Shown here: positions 22,035 to 32,021 of the stretch, piece after piece
How positions within the stretch are numbered: position 1 is the stretch's first letter
How the letters are laid out: the number at the start of each line of letters is the position of its first letter
Assembly (NCBI GenBank): GCA_029204225.1
Contig: CM055107.1
Span: forward strand, 10,761,245 to 10,825,244
Length of the DNA: 64,000 bases
Direction of reading: 5' to 3'
Origin: Diphasiastrum complanatum
Taxonomy: Eukaryota; Streptophyta; Lycopodiopsida; Lycopodiales; Lycopodiaceae
Notes under the pieces: generated by a model
What the model saw: only the letters and a program-made list of their open reading frames with translations
The model's database searches: none
What the model was told of the DNA's origin: nothing
Made by a program: the position numbers and the translations under genes

Positions 22035-22190
22035 ATGAGAATGATGAGCTCGAAAGGAAAGAGTCGTATCAAGAAGCGGCAGCACTACCTTGAACGTTTG
22101 AAAGATTGGAGGATGGAAAAGCCCTCTTTAGCTGAAAAACAGGAAATAGAGGGCGCTTTAGGTCAAAGAGCAAAATTCAGTGATCTATGA
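22035..22190 (+). CDS. Hypothetical 51-aa basic ORF
   Basis: The frame starts MRMMSSKGKSRIKKRQHYLE and ends GQRAKFSDL before TGA at 22188-22190. It is Lys/Arg-rich at the start and amphipathic later. Its ATG overlaps the TGA of a preceding 37-codon frame (21925-22038, MKPNADGKGFISS...) in an ATGA arrangement. Residue usage looks natural, and the region lacks TE homology and lies downstream of the G-box repeats and upstream of the tRNA gene. It may be an exon of an unrecognised gene, a leader ORF or chance. No homologue is recognised. Confidence 0.25.
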   Translation: MRMMSSKGKSRIKKRQHYLERLKDWRMEKPSLAEKQEIEGALGQRAKFSDL

Positions 22191-22517
22191 AACCAATAAA
22201 GAGAAGAATGAATGCAAAGAAAGTAATGTATATGAATGCATGGATTGTGGAAAATTGTGTTCAATATCTAGAGCTCAATACTGAGAGCAATCCTGAATCT
22301 TGAGAGCTCTCGCCATTGAACAGGTGCACACACGATCAATGTGAAACAGATTACAGAACGTCAATTGATCCTTACGTTAACGAAAATTAAATTTAGCAGT
22401 CGCTGAACTTTGAAGGCTTCTTCTTTGGTTTCTGGGAATCATTCATCAGCTTGTAACCCTTTGGCATCTACAAAAGCTTGCAGCTTTAAAATTAAAGCAA
22501 ACAATAAAGGGTGCGTT

Positions 22518-22601
22518 TGCTGGATGTGGGGTTCGAACCCACGCGTACTAATGTACAGACGATCTTAAGTCGTCCCCCTTAGACCACTCGGGCAACCCAG
22601 C
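22518..22601 (-). tRNA. trnL-UAA: tRNA-Leu (anticodon UAA)
   Basis: An 84-nt class II tRNA. The acceptor stem GCTGGGT pairs with ATCCAGC, with discriminator A at 22518. The D-arm contains CCC-GAGTGGTCTAA-GGG. The anticodon stem GACGA/TCGTC encloses loop CTTAAGA, giving anticodon TAA. The long variable arm is GTAC-ATTA-GTAC, and the T-arm is GTGGG-TTCGAAC-CCCAC. Internal A and B boxes (GTGG, GGTTCGAACCC) are intact and there is no intron. CCA is not encoded, as expected for a nuclear gene. Confidence 0.95.
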
Positions 22602-23256
22602 ATTACATATTAATACTGGGTCCATTTCAAATACATTGAGAATATTGTGAAAATCTTCGCCGTGTATTTTCTTCTGAGCATTATGTTGCATTTTTTTTGG
22701 GCTTTCAGTTTTTGGAAAATGTAAGCTTATCCAACTCGGAACTATTGCGGGTTATACTCACACCACTAGAATATGACCTCAATTTTAAATAGCTAAAAAC
22801 CTAGCATGGCAATAAAATAAACAAATAAATTGAAATGTTAGTCTTTTGATGTTTAATCATAAAATGTTACATTCTTAGAACTTGGAATCTTTCATTTAAA
22901 AAATGCATACCTCTATCACTTACTAACTCCAATGGACATCTAAACCTTGTAATAAAATTTTGAAACAAAAACTCACTTGAAAGGTGAATTTTTCTAACAA
23001 AAGTACCCATCATGCATTTCTTCTCAAAGAATATTGGCCGACATGGAATACAAATGGATATTCAAGCAAATAATATTTTTTCTTTCATTTTGAAGGATGT
23101 AGACGTAATGAAGTTGTTCGATACCTCTGTAAAGTCTATGAAGATGATCTTCCGTTCCACTGTAGACACAAATTATCAATACAAATTTCCAAGAAAACTT
23201 GAAGGCAATCTTGAAAGCCAACGGTCAATATTTGTTGGAATATGGCCGGTGCATTG
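22602..23256. other. Intergenic, no gene recognised
   Basis: AT-rich upstream flank of the tRNA gene. A 90-codon plus-strand ORF at 23012-23284 has no recognisable features and runs into the copia LTR, so it is treated as chance. Confidence 0.4.
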
Positions 23257-23261
23257 CAAAG

Positions 23262-23511
23262 AGTTAAGAAAAAACACAATTTAAACACCCGACCGGATCA
23301 ATCACCACAACACAACGTCAAGTGCAACAAGACCACAAAATTGCTCTCCTCAAACTGTATATTCAACTAACTCGTAAGTACAAAGATAAGTTGCTTAAAA
23401 ACACTCAAAGGGCTCGTAAAAGAAAGATGGCATGATAACTCTAGAACTAAGCACACGTGGTGCCGTCGAAATAAGAAAGCACTGTATAAGTCGATCATTG
23501 CTATTTTAACT
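23262..23511 (-). repeat. 3' LTR with AGTTAA...TTAACT ends
   Basis: A 250-bp LTR on the minus strand starts AGTTAAAATAG right after the purine tract TCATTGAGGGAGAG. It ends TTCTTAACT at 23262 and is followed by CTTTG. It is the same LTR as 30972-31220 (+). The termini are a perfect 6-bp inverted pair but not the usual TG...CA. Confidence 0.8.
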
Positions 23512-23602
23512 CTCTCCCTCAATGATCAACGTCTCTTTTTATTTTAGAGTTTACTCTATTCATGGAACATACCTCCATGATAGTATTACAAGTAAAGGCT
23601 TT

Positions 23603-25010
23603 TTACATGACCAGGTCTAAGCCAAGTTTGGCTCTAAAAGTCTCAAACTTTTCTTTACTTAAAGCTTTTGTAAATATATCAGCAACTTGTAATAACGTAG
23701 AACAATGTACAATACTTATGTCTTCAAATTGTAAATTTTCACGCACAAAGTGATATTTTACTTCAATATGTTTTGTCCTTGTGTGAAAGATAGGATTTCT
23801 AGCCAATTGTATTCCACTTTGACAGTCACAGAAAATAACAGTGGGATTTACCTGCTTCATGCCAATCTCACATAACAACTTACGTAGCCAAACTTTTTTT
23901 GAGTCTAGGAACATAAAGTACATTAGGGATGTTTTTAATTTTGCCATCAAGAAACTGCACAGGTACATTGTCCACACCCTGTATCTGGCATTCCTCTCCA
24001 TTGGCTTGAGTGACCTTATTCCCATAATGGATTGGTGAGAACTTTTCAAACCAGTCACGTTTCCTGGTCATATGCCTTGTGGCGCCTGAACCTATGAACC
24101 ATCTGGCACCATCATCAACTTGGGATGCCAATGCCGATGAGAAGACACTTGTCTTGTCATCTTCTCCATCATCTTCGGCAATGTTTCCTTGTTGAGTCAC
24201 TTTTCTCACCTCTATGTCCGCTTTCTTCTTATAACACTCGCGTGCCCAATGACCCGGTTTGTGGCAATAGTAACATTTGTCTTTCTTCTTCATTTTCCCT
24301 TTTGATGATGACTCTCCCTCGTCATCATCATCCTTGGATTTCTTAGGCCCTCCTTTTTCATCCTTTCTGCTTGCCTTTAGCAAGCAATACTTGATCCTCC
24401 TATGGGGTTTGCCTTGACTTCACCACTTCACGACGCTTCTCTTCTTGCAACATGATTCCTGGAAGTCTTCAAATGTAGGCAACCTCTCTCTTGAAGCAAT
24501 GCCGCTCACAAACATCTGTAACCCTTCCGAGACATCGCTCATTGTGGTATGTACCAATTCAATATCTCTGATTGGTTCTCCAATCACCACAAGTTGATCT
24601 CTCAGTTCCTTTATCTTGGTGAAGAAAGATCTCACTGATTCACTTTCTTCCATCCTTATTGTGTTCAATCTCGACTTTAAGAACATGGCTTGAGCTAGAT
24701 TGCAAGTTTGAAATTGCATTCTAAGAGCTTCTCAAGCTCTCCTAACCATCGTGGCATCACTTATATGAGTGATCACATGGTCTTTCACTGAAAGATTGAT
24801 CAAGGACAATGCTCTCTACGCCTTTTTATCAAAGGCCCTTATGTCACCTGGAGTGGCATTTGGCCGGACTTCAATACCTGCCACGATCTCCCACAACTCT
24901 TTCTCCATCAAAATGCTCTTCATTTTGAATTTCCAGATGTTGTAGTTAGAAGCCCCATCAAGTTTGCTTGCATCGCCCAAAATTGCCTCATTGATGTTTG
25001 CCATCTCCAA
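23603..25010 (-). pseudogene. Ty1/copia gag-protease fused to RNase H end (internally deleted)
   Basis: Gag starts at 25010 (MEMANINEAILGDASKLDGA, NYNIWKFKMKSILMEKELWE) and continues at 24719-24420 in another frame. A CCHC knuckle (CYYCHKPGHWARECYKK) and the protease follow (WFIGSGATRHMT for the usual DSGAS, QFLDGKIKNIPNVLYVPRLK). At about 23900 the sequence jumps from the LYVPRLKK block straight to the RNase H end (VWLRKLLCEIGMKQVNPT, FCDCQSGIQLARNPIFHTR, ADIFTKALS). Integrase, RT and most of RNase H are absent. The catalytic Asp of the protease has become Gly. A 3' LTR follows, but no primer site lies upstream of gag. Confidence 0.88.
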
Positions 25011-25620
25011 ACTGCTTGAAACTTCACCTGTAGGCTATAAAGTATATGGTGGAGCCCACCGTGATGTCAAAAATCAATAATAATGACCTGCAATTTTTAG
25101 CTTACCAAGCCACCCGCCGCTCTTTCACCAAATTGAAAGTCAAACTGGCGTCGTTTTCCGAAATGCTTCTCGTCACCAACTCCCAGCTTCCTGCCCAATG
25201 GAATGGTGAAATCACTTCTGGCGTGCTTTGAACAGTTTCTCCATGGAAATCACTCTATTTTGGTATACTGTACTTGCAGGTACAGTCAAGGTGCCCTTCG
25301 TTTGGAGGCTATAGCCTTTCGTTTGGCCAAATTAGGCTAAAGGAGGTGAAAATAAGGGCAATTTGGGTTTTTGAACTATTTCTTTAGTGTGAAGAAACTT
25401 CACCCTTCAAAAACTTGGGACTCAACAATTTTTGTTAGTTTGAAGATTTTTAATGAAGTTACAATGCACTTTGCACTTCAGACCCCTTCAGACGCGTCAT
25501 CGTACCGATATCGGGTGTACAACCAAATATATACAGTTATGTGGTGTGATAAAATTTGGAGACGGGTTGTGTGCTCAGACTGAGCCATTTTTTTTGTGAT
25601 CCGAACTCATTTATCCAGTA
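25011..25620. other. Spacer between two divergent copia gag genes
   Basis: No gene. It should hold the leaders of both flanking copia relics, but neither a primer site nor an LTR edge is recognisable. It contains one CTTTCGTTTGG duplication at about 25296 and 25316. Confidence 0.35.
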
Positions 25621-27990
25621 ATGGCAACTCTAAACGAGAGTGTCCTCAATGAGTCAAGCAAATTGGAAGGTGCCGACATCTATGCAGTTTAGAAATTCAA
25701 ACTGAAGAACATTTTAATGGAAAAGGAGCTATGGGAAATCGTGATAGGTGAAGAGACAAGACCAGTGATTGAAGAAGATCAACGAGCATTTGATAGGAGA
25801 AAACAGATTGCCCAGAATGTCATCAACTTATTAGTGAGAAATGTAATTATTCCCTATATTTTGGATTCAGAAGGACCAAAAGAAGCATGGGATACATTGA
25901 AGGCATTGTTTGAAACGACAAATATACCTCGAATACTATTTTTGAAGACAAAGTTGCATACATTGCGAATGGATAATGGTGCAACTATTGCCAATCACAT
26001 ACTGAAGATCAAAGAAATTCGTGACCAATTAGCAGTAGTTGGAGAGCGCGTACAAGATCATGAAAGCGTACAATTGACATTGAATAGTCTGAGTGAGTCA
26101 CATCAGATGTTTGTGACAAGTATAGCCACAAGAGAAAATCTTCCAACCTATAAAGAACTAGGTGGATTGCTTTTGCAGGAAGAGCAACATCAAGAGAACT
26201 TGAATCATTGTAACAAGGGCTATGATAAAGCTCTTGCAGTTAGAGGACGAGGTGAAAGATTTGTTCGTGGAAAGTATCAATCGAGAGGAGGTAACTCAAG
26301 CCGGAGATCATTTCAACAATTTCATGAGCAAGTCAATGATAGTCTGAATCGAGGCAATTGGAATCAAGGCCGAGGTCAAGGACATGGCTATTCAAGACAA
26401 AATAAACCTGAAAATTGTAGGTACTACAGAAAACCTGGCCACTGGGAGCGTGAATGCTTCAAGAAATAGAAGGAGATGGAACAAAGAAAAAACAAATGGC
26501 AAGTGAGAAATTATGCTGATCAACATCAATTTGATGACTATTGTTATGAAGACAATTATACTGATCAACATCAATACGATGATGATCAATATGAAGATGA
26601 TACAGGTGAGAGTTCAAAATTGTTCATTACAGCATTAATGACAAGTGATGAAGCCAAGGATACCTAGTACATTGATAGTGGTGCATCCAAGCACATGACT
26701 TCAAGGAAAGAGTGGTTTTCAGAACTCAAGGAAATTGACAATGGTGATGAAGTTGGACAAGCTGATGGCAAATTGCTATTTGTTAAAGGAGTTGGAGTGG
26801 TACTAGTGAAGTTAGCCAGTGGGAAGATAAAGCAAATAAGCAATGTGCAATATGTACTTGGCTTACCTAACAATCTACTATCTGTTGGGACGATGGCTGA
26901 TCAACAACTCAAGGTTGAGTCTGACAGCAACAAATGTCTCGTCAAGGACATCAAGAATCACTACAAAGTGATTGCTACAGGAGCTATAGTCAACGGAAAT
27001 CGACTCTACAAATTGAATGCGAGATCTTTTACTCAAGCTATGGTAAGCACTGTTGATAGTCGAATTGACCTTTGGCATCAAAGGTTTGGTCATATTAGTG
27101 CTCAAAGCTTTCAAATCCTTAGAAGAGGTAATCTAGTTATTGGATTGCCTGATATCTCTTTTGAAGGAAAAATTTGCGAGGGTTGCAATTTGGGAAAACA
27201 ACATAGAGAGAGATTTTCCAAAGATGGAGCAAGAAGAGACAATGGCATTCTTGATCTTGTTTATAGTGATCTATGTGGACCAATACAAATGAGGTCCATT
27301 AGTGGTTGTTACTATTTCATCACATTCATTGATGACTATAGTAGACATATCTGGATTTATTTCATAAGCAAGAAATCTGATGCTTTTGCCAAGTTTAGAG
27401 AGTTCAAGGCTCTAGTTGAAAAACAAACAGGTTGTTATATTAAGACCCTTAGATCAGATGGTGGCGGTGAGTATTTTTCAACAGAGTTTATAAATTTTTG
27501 CAAGGATCAGGGGATCAAGAGGCAAACTACTGCACCCTATTCACCACAATAGAATGGAGTTACAGAACAAAAAAACAGATCCATTGTGGAGATGGCTAGG
27601 GCAATGCTTAAGAGAAAGGGTTTGCCAAATACTTTTCGGGCAGAAGCATGCAACACAGCTACTCATATCTTGAATCGGTGTCCTACGAAGTCTGTGGAGT
27701 ATAAGACACCTTACGAAGCTTTTATAGGAAAGAAACCTAATGTATTTGGTTGTGATGCTTACGCTCATGTGCCTGATGAAAAACAAAAGAAACTAGATGC
27801 AAAAGCTGATAAGTGTATTTTCCTTGGATATGATGAAAGAGCCAAGGCATACAGGATGTATGACACAGATGCACAAAGATCGTGATTTCTACAGATGCTA
27901 CTTTTGATGAGATGGGTCAAAATGACCAAATAAAATTGACAATTGATTCCTTTGATGATAAAGCTAAAGTACAGGTGGGGCATATGCAGT
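25621..27990 (+). pseudogene. Ty1/copia gag-protease-integrase, 3' truncated
   Basis: Gag starts at 25621 (MATLNESVLNESSKLEGA); TAG at 25690-25692 replaces Trp. The Gag body is KFKLKNILMEKELWEIV and NHILKIKEIRDQLAVVGE. The knuckle reads CRYYRKPGHWERECF, with Tyr in place of the second Cys. After TAG at 26467-26469 the protease follows ([23 protein letters not shown] at 26665-26667 replaces Trp). Integrase has WHQRFGHIS...[32 protein letters not shown] and, across TAG 27550-27552 (Gln), NGVTEQKNRSI. The frame ends in the integrase C-terminal region (KCIFLGYDERAKAYRMYD). RT, RNase H and 3' LTR are missing. It is related to the copy at 23.6-25.0 kb and lies head to head with it. Confidence 0.92.
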
Positions 27991-28544
27991 ATACACATTG
28001 GTGGTCTAGCCATTGAAGTCAATAGTGAAGGCTTTAGAGTAAAAACCTCCATCTATATTAAGGTAAACCAATAGTGGGCCACATAATTTCTTTAGTTATA
28101 AAGCATTCAGATTACATTAACAGCTCTTGGCCCTACATCAAAAGCTTCGTTGAATTAAAAGCTTCGTAGACCTAGGCTTCGTATGGCAACCCACAGTGGA
28201 CTCCACCCATGTATGTGCAAAAGTAAGACCATAAGCTAGCAAATGATAGAACTTATCTCTTTGCAGTCATACTCCTAATAACCTAGAAAACTCTCATTGA
28301 TTAGGGAGTACGAGATGATTAGTGTGGCCCCCAACATTGGAAGTGGTCAATCTGTACTCACCCACATAAGGACAGTGTAGGCCGTTCCCTTGTAACGACT
28401 CAATGAATCCAAAGTATTCATCACTGGATAAAGATTAATTGGAAAAAAATCTAGAAGCAAATATTATCATCTCCAACTTTGGTCATACCAAAGAAGAAAA
28501 TTGAAAAAAGTCGAGTATGCCAAGACTACTGAAAATATAATGCA
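27991..28544. other. Non-coding
   Basis: No gene or repeat boundary recognised. A small direct repeat AAAGCTTCGT occurs at about 28140-28170. Confidence 0.35.
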
Positions 28545-28680
28545 GCAACAAGGAAAAACCACCACCTACTACCATTTTCTGATTCAATGGTGAATCAAGT
28601 GCTTGGAATTGCACATTATAGTTTTATGGATGGATTTTCAAGCTATAATCAAGTGCCTATTGTTGGGATTCGGTGCTATT
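28545..28680 (+). pseudogene. Short Ty3/gypsy reverse transcriptase scrap
   Basis: About 40 codons read LPFSDSMVNQVLGIAHYSF, then MDGFSSYNQVPI. This matches the gypsy RT block ahead of the catalytic site (LPF.D..L..lag..yysflDGfSGYNQI). Similarity stops abruptly near 28675. Confidence 0.6.
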
Positions 28681-28924
28681 CTCATCGTGACAAAGAGAAG
28701 CGAGCGGGGAATCCTCAGTACATGGAACTACGTCTATCAGATTTAGACAGATCGGGATCTGTCTTACTTGATCACATCTTCAAAATTGTTGGATCTAAAC
28801 AGTGGATTCCATAGTCATGCACAAATTAATTTGTTTATCAAATCTAGCTTTGCATAAGCGATTTGGGTACGTTTATTAGAACGACAGATCGAACAGTGTT
28901 ATCAGTCACGTAAGAGCATTTTTA

Positions 28925-29581
28925 ATCTGAGAGTGAGTTTATCTGCGAGCGTGAATCTATCTGATAATTAAAAAAAATAAGCATTCAGCATACACAACTT
29001 AAATTGCTGGAACATTGATAGATTAGTCGTGTAGAAAATATAGTCTAAATGCAGATAGAGAGGCGTTCTTTTTGAGACAATACTCTGTAGTAACAGGGAG
29101 AAAGAACAAGACGTGCTCTCCAGCAGATAGTAAATTCAGCCAACAACAACTGATAAGTTGCTGGTTATATTCACATGCCTAATTAATTAAAAGAATGATT
29201 AATTTGTAGTTTCCAATTAGGTTAAGGCACTTCATGCTGTTGGTAGTTGCCATCGAACCATATTTGATTTTGTCCGCTCGTGACATGTGTACTTGTTGAT
29301 TTGTCGATAGTCAAATTGCGACCAATTGTTCAAGATAAGTCGAATAAGAGAATCTGCCCAGATGGTCTAGGATGACCGACCAATCGGGTATGGCCGAACA
29401 ATCGATGATAGCCGAATAAGAGAAGGTGGCCAACAAAGAAGAGATGGCCGAACTATCAGGAACATTGTCACCGATTTCTTTGTATTTTTGCAAAGTATGT
29501 AACTGTTCAAATATTTACAACAGCTTAATGAATGGATCTAGATTAGCAAAGAATAAGGATGGAGAGGATAGAAATTCAACA
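28925..29581 (-). repeat. Copia-type 3' LTR (copy A)
   Basis: On the minus strand the LTR starts TGTTGAATTTC at 29581, directly after a purine tract (TAAGGGGGGG, 29582-29591). It runs left to about 28925. Most of it (28925-29476) is repeated in copy B on the right. The left end is not defined. Confidence 0.6.
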
Positions 29582-29691
29582 CCCCCCCTTAATCTGGATC
29601 CTTAGATGCCTTGATTTTCAAATTCAAGATAGCACAGAAATTATCGTGTGCTTCTCGATTTAACCTTTTTATAAATATAGATCAGCTACCA
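29582..29691 (-). pseudogene. Remnant of copia internal region between two LTRs
   Basis: About 110 bp remain between the two LTR copies. On the minus strand this reads HDNFCAILNLKIKASKDPD and a stop, just before the purine tract. It looks like the pol C-terminal end. A damaged primer site (GCTACCATGT) lies next to copy B, consistent with loss of almost the whole interior. Confidence 0.45.
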
Positions 29692-30916
29692 TGTATTGGA
29701 TTCTGCAAAATTTCAGAGTAAGTTTATCTACGAGTAAGTTTATCTGCGAGCGTGAATCTATCTGACAATGAAAAGAAATAAGCATTCAACATACATAAAT
29801 TGCTGGAACATTGACAGATTAGTCGTGTAGAAAATACAGTCTGAATGTAGATATAGAGACATTCTTTCTGAGACAATACTCTGTAGTAACAGAGAGAAAG
29901 AACAAGACAATTGCGCTCTCCAGCAAATAGTGAATTCAACCAATGGAACAATTAATAAGTTGCTGGTTATACACATGGCTACACATGGCTAACTAATTAA
30001 AAGAATGACTAATTTGTAGTTTACAATTAGGTTAAGGTACTACATGCTGTTGGCAGTCGCCATCGGACAATATTTGATTTTGTCCGGTCGTGACGAGTGG
30101 GGGATGATTTTTGGCGAGCATTTCTCAGCGAGTAGTTCCATGACAAAGGCGAGCATCTTGAGCACCCGCTCACCCTTCGTCCCAGTCTTTTCACTTTATA
30201 TCTATTCAAGTATCATTTTATGCTTTGATGACATAATCAAGACCACAAAAGTAGCAATTCTACTATATTTGGATGTTATAGATTTTCATTTGAATGCTGA
30301 CAAGTTGGCAAGCACATAATCTATCGTTCAGGACTTTGTGTATGCTCAGGGGCTTGAGACCATTATCACATTGCTTGAGACCATTACCTAGGCCTATTCT
30401 TCCACAGGGAAACAGCTTCCACATGGGCGCAAACAACTTTTTAGGCTTTATTATACTCAAGGTGGACAAGAGTTGCAAAGGTACAAGAAGAAGACGAATC
30501 TTACTCTACGTTGCATTAATATGAATGTAAGCAATGAGCTTCTAAGAGAGGTAGCCTCTTGTACTTTGGCCAACGAGTCATGAGACTCATTAAAGGCCAC
30601 TTATGAGTCAATTTGTCAAAAAATTGCTCTGGAAAAAAAATTTGAAAAAAAAAGTTTTGAATTTTTTTTTTAAGATATTGCTCGCAAAAATCTGCTCGCC
30701 GAGAAATGCTCGCCAAAAAATCACATCCGTGACGTGTGTACTTGTTGATTCGCCGATAGTCAAATTGCGGCGATTGTTCGAGATAGGCCGAATAAGATAA
30801 TCTGCCCAGATGGTCTAGGATGACCAACCAATCGTGTATGGCCGATGATAGCCGAATAAGAGAAGGTGGCCAACAAAGAAGAGGTGGCCGAACTTTTGGG
30901 AACACTGTCACCGATT
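29692..30916 (-). repeat. Copia-type 5' LTR (copy B), interrupted and truncated
   Basis: A direct repeat of copy A begins near 29730 and continues to 30095. It resumes at 30729 and stops at 30916 (end of match ...CACCGATT). The intervening 633 bp are a separate insertion. The copy's outer end is lost. Confidence 0.65.
30096..30728. mobile_element. 633-bp TIR insertion (MITE/MULE-like)
   Basis: The insertion splits copy B of the LTR. Copy A gives the uninterrupted state. Flanking duplications are GTGACG (30090-30095 and 30729-30734). The ends carry inverted repeats of about 31-34 bp: GGATGATTTTTGGCGAGCAT on the left (from 30102) and GGATGTGATTTTTTGGCGAG reading inward from 30728. No transposase ORF is present, so it is non-autonomous. 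Superfamily unassigned: the TSD is 6 bp by eye, and 8-9 bp would suggest Mutator or hAT. Confidence 0.8.
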
Positions 30917-30971
30917 CAGGCGAAGACCCCTTTCATGACAGGCCATATAGGCAAATGCCATTTGGACTTTG

Positions 30972-31220
30972 AGTTAAAATAGCAATGATCGACTTATACA
31001 GTGCTTTCTTATTTCAACGGCACCACATATGCATAGTTCTAGAGTTATCGGGCCATCTTTCTTTTATGAGCCCTTTGAGTATTTTTAAGCAACTTATCTT
31101 TGTACTTACGAGTTAGTTGAATATACAGTTTGAGGAGAGCAATTCTGTGGTCTTGTTGCTCTTGACATTGTGCTGTGGTGATTGATCCGGTCGGGTGTTT
31201 AAACTATGTTTTTTCTTAAC
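30972..31220 (+). repeat. 5' LTR with AGTTAA...TTAACT ends
   Basis: A 249-bp LTR, the same family as 23262-23511 but in the opposite orientation. It begins AGTTAAAATAG after CTTTG (30967-30971) and ends TTCTTAACT directly at a perfect primer site. Confidence 0.8.
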
Positions 31221-31233
31221 TTGGTATCAGAGC
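31221..31233 (+). other. Primer binding site
   Basis: TGGTATCAGAGCC, the initiator Met-tRNA complement, abuts the LTR. This fixes the LTR 3' edge at 31220 and so confirms its unusual terminal bases. Confidence 0.9.
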
Positions 31234-32021
31234 CCTTGGTGGTTTGAATCACTAGACAAGAACAGAGAGCTGCGAATTCATGACGGTTTGTTGGCTAGGA
31301 AGCACAAAACCGAGTCTGTGGAGATTCGTGGAATGGCTCAAAACTGGAAAAAGGATTCAGAGACAGAGAATTGTTGGTTGAATCAGAAAGCAAGCAAAGT
31401 TTGAAGCTGAAAATTTCTTCTGGAGGGTTTCTTGGCATTTGTGATTGGTTTGAATCCAATCGAACACCATTTAAAGAGCGGTTTGGAGCAGAAGATTGCC
31501 TATAGTAGGGCGACCTCAGCCATATAGGAGCTGTAAGGGAAAGCTCAGGGAAAGCATGAGTAAAGCCCATATATCCTTCTCTTCAAAGTTGCTAGGGTTT
31601 CAAAGTGCAAAATCTGGGATATCTCCTTGTAGGAGGCCTTTTTCAGAGCTGTAAGTTGCCAAGAATGGGCATCCTGGTAGTGCGATTCAGCAGTAGGAAG
31701 GCCGCGACTGGCCGTGGAGGAAGAAAGCAACCAAATCGATCCACAGGGAGCAGCCATAGCCTGTGGAGAGAGAGAAGAGTCCATCGCAGAGAGAGAGAAG
31801 AGGAGGAGAGGTCGCAGGACCTCTCGCACGCCCAGTTCAATTAGTCTGTTAGCGGCCCGAAGTGCTTGGTGCTTCGAAGGCCCTTGATCAACGCACAAAA
31901 GCGTGGAAAGTCGTCCGATTTCAAGTCACACAGATCGACGATGGTTATTACACGACAGGTGGGTCATTGGATCTAAAGGATCCATTGGATTGATGTGAAA
32001 AAAGAGACTGAAATAACCCCG
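31234..32021 (+). other. Probable retroelement leader, no gene
   Basis: Sequence downstream of the primer site with no gag start; it ends where minus-strand gypsy coding begins. Purine-rich AGAGAGAGAAGAG tracts lie at 31770-31805. Confidence 0.4.

Noticed and set aside
22518-22601. Chloroplast or mitochondrial origin of the tRNA-Leu
   Set aside because: It has no group I intron (which plastid trnL-UAA has) and the neighbours are nuclear retroelements.
23012-23284. 90-codon plus-strand ORF
   Set aside because: Runs into the end of a copia LTR, has no motif and AT-rich composition; best explained as chance.
31321-31900. Overlapping ORFs on both strands in the region after the primer site
   Set aside because: The position fits a retroelement leader; the frames have no Gag features and mirror each other because of purine-rich repeats.
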